A DNA stretch of 64,000 nucleotides from FEB-25 sp963822175 (GTDB lineage: Bacteria > Chloroflexota > Anaerolineae > Anaerolineales > UBA4823), in assembly GCA_963822175.1 (NCBI GenBank), contig CAWGGJ010000003.1:720934-784933 (forward strand), in the 5' to 3' direction. Both the position numbers and the translations under genes were made by a program. A model generated the notes under the pieces. The model did no database searches and was not told where the DNA came from. It worked only from the letters and a program-made list of their open reading frames with translations. Below, piece by piece: positions 59,600 to 64,000 of the stretch (position 1 is the stretch's first letter; the number at the start of each line of letters is the position of its first letter).

Positions 59600-62245
59600 T
59601 TATAACAAATCGAGTTCCTCTGCCCGTCGGATGGCCATCTGACGGTTGTTCACCCCAAGTTTGGTGTAAATGTTTTTGGTGTGGGTACGCATGGTGTTCA
59701 GGGACACCATTAGTTCACGGGCAATTTCTGGGCCGTTCAAATCGGTTCTAAGCAGCTTGAGCACTTCCAGCTCGCGTGGGCTCAATGGCTCAATCAAGGG
59801 TCCGGCAGGGGGGAGATCAGGTTTGCCTTCACGATCCTGCTTCCCGGCTTCAAAGGCTGCCAGCAACTTAGTGACATAGTCCGGCATAACCCCCCGCGAA
59901 GCAGCTTCGAGCAATAGTTGAGCCATCACGGCACCTTCGTCCACAAACAGGCGGATGTAGCCGCCCGGCTCGGCCAGTACCAGGGCTTCGGCCAACACTT
60001 GCACGGCCTTGTCCTTATCGCCTTGAGCAAAGAGAACAACCGATTTCACAGCCATCACCAGGAGCAGCCTTTGTGGCAATCTTTTTTCTTCCGCTTGCTG
60101 GCGCTGGGGCTCCACCAATGCCAGCGCTTCGGATGGGTTGCCCTGGGCAATGAGGACTCGCGCCTGCATGAGCGGCATGACATTATTTTGTGCCAGTTGT
60201 GCAGCTTCATCCACGTTGCCCTTGAAAAGGTGGATTCCTGCCCGGTGGTAGGCGATATCCGGAAGGCGATAGGTGTAATTCTTAAGATGCGAGGTTTGTT
60301 CTGCCTGCAATATCCAGCCCATCGCACCGTTCGCATCTCCTCTGGCCAATTTCGGATGGGACAGGAACATCTCACTCACAACCAACCTGTCAATGACTTC
60401 ATCAAACTGCCGCGTCAATTTCAAGCTCTGTTCCCCATATTTTTCGGCGGCATCCAGATCGTTCCACTCATAATAGATGCGGGCCAGACCAAGATATGCT
60501 AAAGGGGCATTATGCGGAGAATATTCATCGATCACTGGCAGAACACGCTGGTAGGTCTCAGCCGCTAAGTGAAGTTGGTTTTCAGCTTCCTGTACCTGTC
60601 CCAAACGGATCGAAGCCAATGAACTATCAACAATATTCCCGGCAGCCTGGGCAAGAGAGTAGGCTTCGGTATAAGCCCGGCCGGCCTCGGCCAAGTCTTC
60701 CTGGATGTAATAGGCAAATCCCAGCGACCGGATGGCCACGGACCGGAACGACAGGTTATCGGGATGCAGATATTCCAGGGCACGGCGTGTCTGGACCTGG
60801 ATGGTTTCCGTCTGGGCATCCACCTGCGCTACGTTTGCCCTGGCGGCGGCAATTTTTCCGATCAGGTCGCGGGTCGTTTTGTCCAGCGTGGCTCCCGGCA
60901 GGGCTGCGGCAGCCAACGCTGCTTCAGTCGCCTGGAGTTTCTCTTCCACGCCCTTGGGTTGGCCGATAGCCAGCAACATCGCAGCCTGCATCCACCACAA
61001 GGCAGGCCTGGCATCCAGCACGGTCTTTGGCAGCGACTCCAGCCAGTCTAGTATCGCAGAGGCTGTGCCGCGAAGGTGGAGGGGCATCTTCTTGCTTTCA
61101 ATGAGACGCACGGCGCGCTCGATATCATTGGCCGCAGCCGCATTGCGGAAGGCCTCGAGCATCAGGTCATTGTTTTCATACCATTCGCTGGCATGGATAT
61201 GCAGTTCGGCGATCCCTTCAGGAGTGAGACTTTGCCCCAGCCGTTTGCGCAGCAGATCTCTAAAGAGATGGTGATAGCGATACCAGCCCCGCTCGTTGTC
61301 CTGTGGAACGATGAACAGGTTGGTGCGCTGGAGATATTCCAGGGTTTTCTGCCCGGAAGTGGATGGATCGAGCAACACGGCATCGCAAAGAGGGCCGCAC
61401 ATATGGTCGAGGATGGAAGTGCGCAGCAGAAAAGTCAGGATACTTTCAGACTGCTGTCCCAGGACTTCTTCGACCAGATAGTCCAGCACGAAATGGTGGC
61501 TGCCGGTGAAAGATTGGATGAAACTGGTGGTGTCTTGATGCCCTTGCATGGAAAGCGCAGCCAGCTGCAGGCCGACAATCCAGCCCTCGGTGCGCATGTC
61601 CAGCGCGGTGATGTCTTCAGCTGAGAGATCCAGCCCCATCACGCAGTTGAGGAATTCGGTGGCTTCGGCGGGGGTAAAGCGCAAATCAGCGGCGCGCAGC
61701 TCGGTACACTGCCCCCGAGCGCGCAGTCGGGACAGGGGTAGATGGGGATCCTCTCGGGTGGCGATAAGCAGGTGCATCTGTGGCGGCTGGTGTTCGATGA
61801 GGAAAGCCAGGGATTGATCGGCCAGCTGGGAATCGATCGAGTGGTAGTCATCCAGGACGAGCAGAAAGTTCTCAGGGATGGTGGAAATTTCGTTGAGCAG
61901 AGTGGTCAAAATGTTTTCGATCTGCAGCGGTTGGGGGGATTGGAGCGCAGCCAGCAGCCCCTCGCCAATTCCCGTCTGGATCGTCTGCAACGCTTTTACC
62001 AGGTAAGAGATGAAACGCGCTGGATCATTATCCCCTTCGTCCAGCGACAGCCAGGCGACCGGTCGCTCGTTACCGGCAAGCCATTCGCTGACCAGTGTGG
62101 TTTTACCAAAGCCGGCGGGGGCAGAGATGAGAGTCAGCTTGCGGTCTAGCCCCTCGTTTAGCCGTTCTATTAGGCGTGGGCGCGGGACAAGGTTTTTACG
62201 GACTGGAGGAGTAAATAATTTTGTCGATAATAATTCTGGAGACAT
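59600..62245 (-). CDS. MalT-type ATP-dependent LuxR family regulator
   Basis: An 881-residue regulator of the same build as 51031: Walker A SAPAGFGKTTLVSEWL (41-56), FLLVLDDYHSI and LLIATREDPHLPLSRLRARG. A long TPR-like middle follows (YEWNDLDAAEKYGEQSLKLT), then the LuxR helix-turn-helix (LSPRELEVLKLLRTDLNGPE, RELMVSLNTMRTHTKNIYTK). The inducer is unknown. Downstream are its small partner and then the DUF4386/membrane run, probably its targets. Confidence 0.93.
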   Translation of the reverse strand: MSPELLSTKLFTPPVRKNLVPRPRLIERLNEGLDRKLTLISAPAGFGKTTLVSEWLAGNERPVAWLSLDEGDNDPARFISYLVKALQTIQTGIGEGLLAALQSPQPLQIENILTTLLNEISTIPENFLLVLDDYHSIDSQLADQSLAFLIEHQPPQMHLLIATREDPHLPLSRLRARGQCTELRAADLRFTPAEATEFLNCVMGLDLSAEDITALDMRTEGWIVGLQLAALSMQGHQDTTSFIQSFTGSHHFVLDYLVEEVLGQQSESILTFLLRTSILDHMCGPLCDAVLLDPSTSGQKTLEYLQRTNLFIVPQDNERGWYRYHHLFRDLLRKRLGQSLTPEGIAELHIHASEWYENNDLMLEAFRNAAAANDIERAVRLIESKKMPLHLRGTASAILDWLESLPKTVLDARPALWWMQAAMLLAIGQPKGVEEKLQATEAALAAAALPGATLDKTTRDLIGKIAAARANVAQVDAQTETIQVQTRRALEYLHPDNLSFRSVAIRSLGFAYYIQEDLAEAGRAYTEAYSLAQAAGNIVDSSLASIRLGQVQEAENQLHLAAETYQRVLPVIDEYSPHNAPLAYLGLARIYYEWNDLDAAEKYGEQSLKLTRQFDEVIDRLVVSEMFLSHPKLARGDANGAMGWILQAEQTSHLKNYTYRLPDIAYHRAGIHLFKGNVDEAAQLAQNNVMPLMQARVLIAQGNPSEALALVEPQRQQAEEKRLPQRLLLVMAVKSVVLFAQGDKDKAVQVLAEALVLAEPGGYIRLFVDEGAVMAQLLLEAASRGVMPDYVTKLLAAFEAGKQDREGKPDLPPAGPLIEPLSPRELEVLKLLRTDLNGPEIARELMVSLNTMRTHTKNIYTKLGVNNRQMAIRRAEELDLL

Positions 62246-62791
62246 ATCGCTCTATTATAGCAATGAACTAATCTACCCACTCAATAGGTCTCTAGAAATA
62301 GTATAGCAAAATTCTGATTTTCTTATCATCGACAACGGGAAAATGATTGAAGAATGGTTATTTGTGCCATGTATATGGGATTTATATTTGTATACCACCT
62401 GCTTGGAAACTTTTCAGACAAAGAGAATTTTTTACTAGGACCGTTTATTTTATTACTTTAGCATGATAAGAATAATGCTGTTCTGATTAACTTATTTTAG
62501 AGAAATTATTAATACAACGAACCTGATGGGACGCGAACCATCGACCTCTTCATATATATTGAAGAGGTCGACGATTTTTTTATTTGAGTGTGTCTATATC
62601 TTTGTTCGGGAAATAATAGTAAAGTCTGTTTTTATTTATACTGGATTCTTAATCGATAAACCAAGCGTTGAAACCGTAGCTTCTTTCAAAAATGCTAGCG
62701 CTGGTAGCCGTGAGGTTGATAGAAGTAAAGCAATAGTGCAGCTAAAATAAGATGGTTCCGTTATCCTGGCAATGGAGGTAGCTGAACTCGC
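62246..62791. other. Intergenic region, AT-rich
   Basis: No gene is recognised. It contains the promoter side of the LuxR gene, and at 62541-62581 a hairpin-plus-T-run. Confidence 0.5.
62541..62581 (+). terminator. Orphan intrinsic terminator beside a tRNA-like end
   Basis: A perfect 12-base stem (TCGACCTCTTCA / TGAAGAGGTCGA) followed by CGA and seven T. On the minus strand the adjacent bases read GATGGTTCGCGTCCCATCAGG, like a degenerate tRNA T arm. No gene on the plus strand precedes it. Confidence 0.6.
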
Positions 62792-63928
62792 CTAAATGTA
62801 CCCATGCAAGCATTCTGCAAGTTTTTTAACCCCCAGCTCAATTTGTGGTGCGTTGTAATAGCTAAAACTCAAGCGAAGATATTCTTTTAAGCCCAATTTA
62901 CTGGAAAAAAGTGACCCTGGCCTGAAGTCGATCCCAGATTTCTGGGCTCTATTCCGCATTTGGCTTGTGTCGAGCCCTGGAAGCCGAACCCAAAAGTAAT
63001 AACCGCCATGAGGTATGAGATAGTCTGCTTCCGGGAGGTACTGGACTAGCGCCATATTCATCGCAACTGATCGTTTTTGATAGACTGACTTCAATTTGGC
63101 AATATTGTCCGTCAGATCTCCCGCCTGGATCAGGTAGCATACAATTCCACTGGTGAACGGGTTTAGACCGCCACCACTATCCAGCAACCCGCACTCAGCC
63201 AACCGCTTGATCACCTTCGGATGAGCTTGAATCCAGCCTAGGCGTAATCCTGGAGCGAGTATTTTCGAGAATGAGTTGATCGAGATTACCTGCTCAACCT
63301 CATTGGCGAACGCAGCCAGAGGTTTAGGAGGTGTCGTATCGTAAGCTAGAAATTGATAAACCTCATCAGCAATGATCAGGAAATTATTCTGTTTAGACAG
63401 GTTGACAAGCTGCTCCCTACGATCCTCCGCTAAGGTCACAGATGCGGGGTTATGGAACGTGGGTATCGTATAAATGAATTTGGGTAATGCCTGGTTTAAT
63501 TTCTCTTCCAATTGCTCGATATCCAGGCCATCCTTATCCATCGAGACCGCCTCAACCTTTAACTGATGGTCAGCAAAGATCCTCCGGGCCAGGAAGTAGG
63601 TTGGTTCTTCCACGAAGATCAAATCACCGGGTTTTGTATACAGCGTGCAGAGCAGATCAAGAGCAGCCGATGCGCCATTTGCCGTGAATAACCCATTTGT
63701 GGGGTTATCAAACTGTAAACCAGTGGTAAGGAATTCTGCCAGAGCAGCCAGGAAATAACCATTGCCCCGCTCTGCGCCGTATTGTAGTGTACGTCGGTCG
63801 CCAGCAGAGAAATAATTGGCAGATGCCCGTTCTAGAATTTCTATAGGTAACAGTTCAAGGCTGGGGTTGCCTGATCCCAGATCAATATTATCTGCAGGAA
63901 CATCAGTTTGTTCAACAGGCATACTCAC
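62792..63928 (-). CDS. PLP-dependent aminotransferase class I/II
   Basis: A 378-residue fold-type I aminotransferase: IDLGSGNPSLELLPIEIL, YGAERGNGYFLAALAEFL, TANGASAALDLLCTLYTKPG, EPTYFLARRIF, IPTFHNPASVTL, DEVYQFLAY and the PLP-lysine motif SFSKILAPGLRLGW. The arrangement is that of 2-aminoadipate/MocR-like aminotransferases without the DNA-binding domain. The amino donor cannot be named. The right-hand 72 bases of the window hold its upstream region. Confidence 0.9.
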   Translation of the reverse strand: MSMPVEQTDVPADNIDLGSGNPSLELLPIEILERASANYFSAGDRRTLQYGAERGNGYFLAALAEFLTTGLQFDNPTNGLFTANGASAALDLLCTLYTKPGDLIFVEEPTYFLARRIFADHQLKVEAVSMDKDGLDIEQLEEKLNQALPKFIYTIPTFHNPASVTLAEDRREQLVNLSKQNNFLIIADEVYQFLAYDTTPPKPLAAFANEVEQVISINSFSKILAPGLRLGWIQAHPKVIKRLAECGLLDSGGGLNPFTSGIVCYLIQAGDLTDNIAKLKSVYQKRSVAMNMALVQYLPEADYLIPHGGYYFWVRLPGLDTSQMRNRAQKSGIDFRPGSLFSSKLGLKEYLRLSFSYYNAPQIELGVKKLAECLHGYI

Positions 63929-64000
63929 AGATAAAGTATATACGATACTGAGATGAACAGGACTAGATATTTTATCTTTATCCCTACATAAATATATATG

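Overview
The window reads as a chromosome segment of a Chloroflexota bacterium, most likely Anaerolineae. This is inferred from gene content: large MalT-type LuxR regulators, parallel beta-helix surface proteins ending in an 'LPxxx(K/R)' tail, a cyclic-2,3-diphosphoglycerate-synthetase-like GTPase, a DnaB-DnaD-DnaI replication cluster and a Chloroflexi-style T-box leader. No 16S gene is present, so the taxonomy is an inference.

Layout. 0-6.7 kb: three secreted beta-helix repeat proteins, the first cut by the left edge. 7-10.9 kb: a small winged-helix protein, a lipoprotein, a DUF4405/Tat membrane redox protein and a zinc-ribbon membrane protein. 11.0-11.3 kb: a tRNA-Phe-Gly-Cys operon on the minus strand. 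11.36-11.86 kb: a plus-strand noncoding locus with its own promoter, three tandem c-di-GMP-I (GEMM)-like aptamers and an intrinsic terminator, but no downstream gene in sense orientation. 11.9-16.4 kb: a small regulator/membrane pair, two membrane proteins and a carboxylesterase. 16.9-17.3 kb: tRNA-Glu followed by three ~100-bp repeats, each holding a shrunken tRNA-Glu copy and a terminator. 17.4-33.6 kb is mostly housekeeping: rpsT, argS, the GTPase, an orphan DNA methyltransferase, an OmpR-type regulator, a bifunctional nuclease, dnaB-dnaD-dnaI, a LOG protein, an ABC-2 exporter, dtd, Nudix and trpS. 33.7-34.25 kb: a Trp-type T-box leader and a short SelW/Rdx gene with an in-frame UGA at the CxxU position, a probable selenoprotein that escapes ordinary gene calling. 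34.5-43 kb: a single-helix protein, GrpB, lepB, a MEMO-like protein, a CNNM-type transporter, priA, a membrane protein and a phosphoribosyltransferase. 43.0-48.5 kb: a minus-strand cluster of a DszB-like desulfinase, ferredoxin-nitroreductase, crotonase, rhodanese and BASS transporter, ending in a chimeric SulP/BASS pseudogene. 48.8-62.2 kb: two MalT/LuxR modules, each with a small partner gene, and many small membrane or lipoprotein genes. 62.8-63.9 kb: a PLP aminotransferase.

How genes work together. The T-box lies upstream of the selenoprotein and trpS, and its UGG specifier and UGGC bulge both fit tRNA-Trp. The replication genes form a helicase-plus-loader set. The 44-48.5 kb cluster could take up and desulfurise an organosulfur compound, which is a hypothesis. 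The LuxR modules probably control the adjacent small envelope proteins.

Quality note. Six otherwise intact genes carry single-base frameshifts, several at short homopolymers and one inside essential argS. These look more like sequencing indels than true pseudogenes. Only the SulP/BASS chimera looks genuinely decayed.
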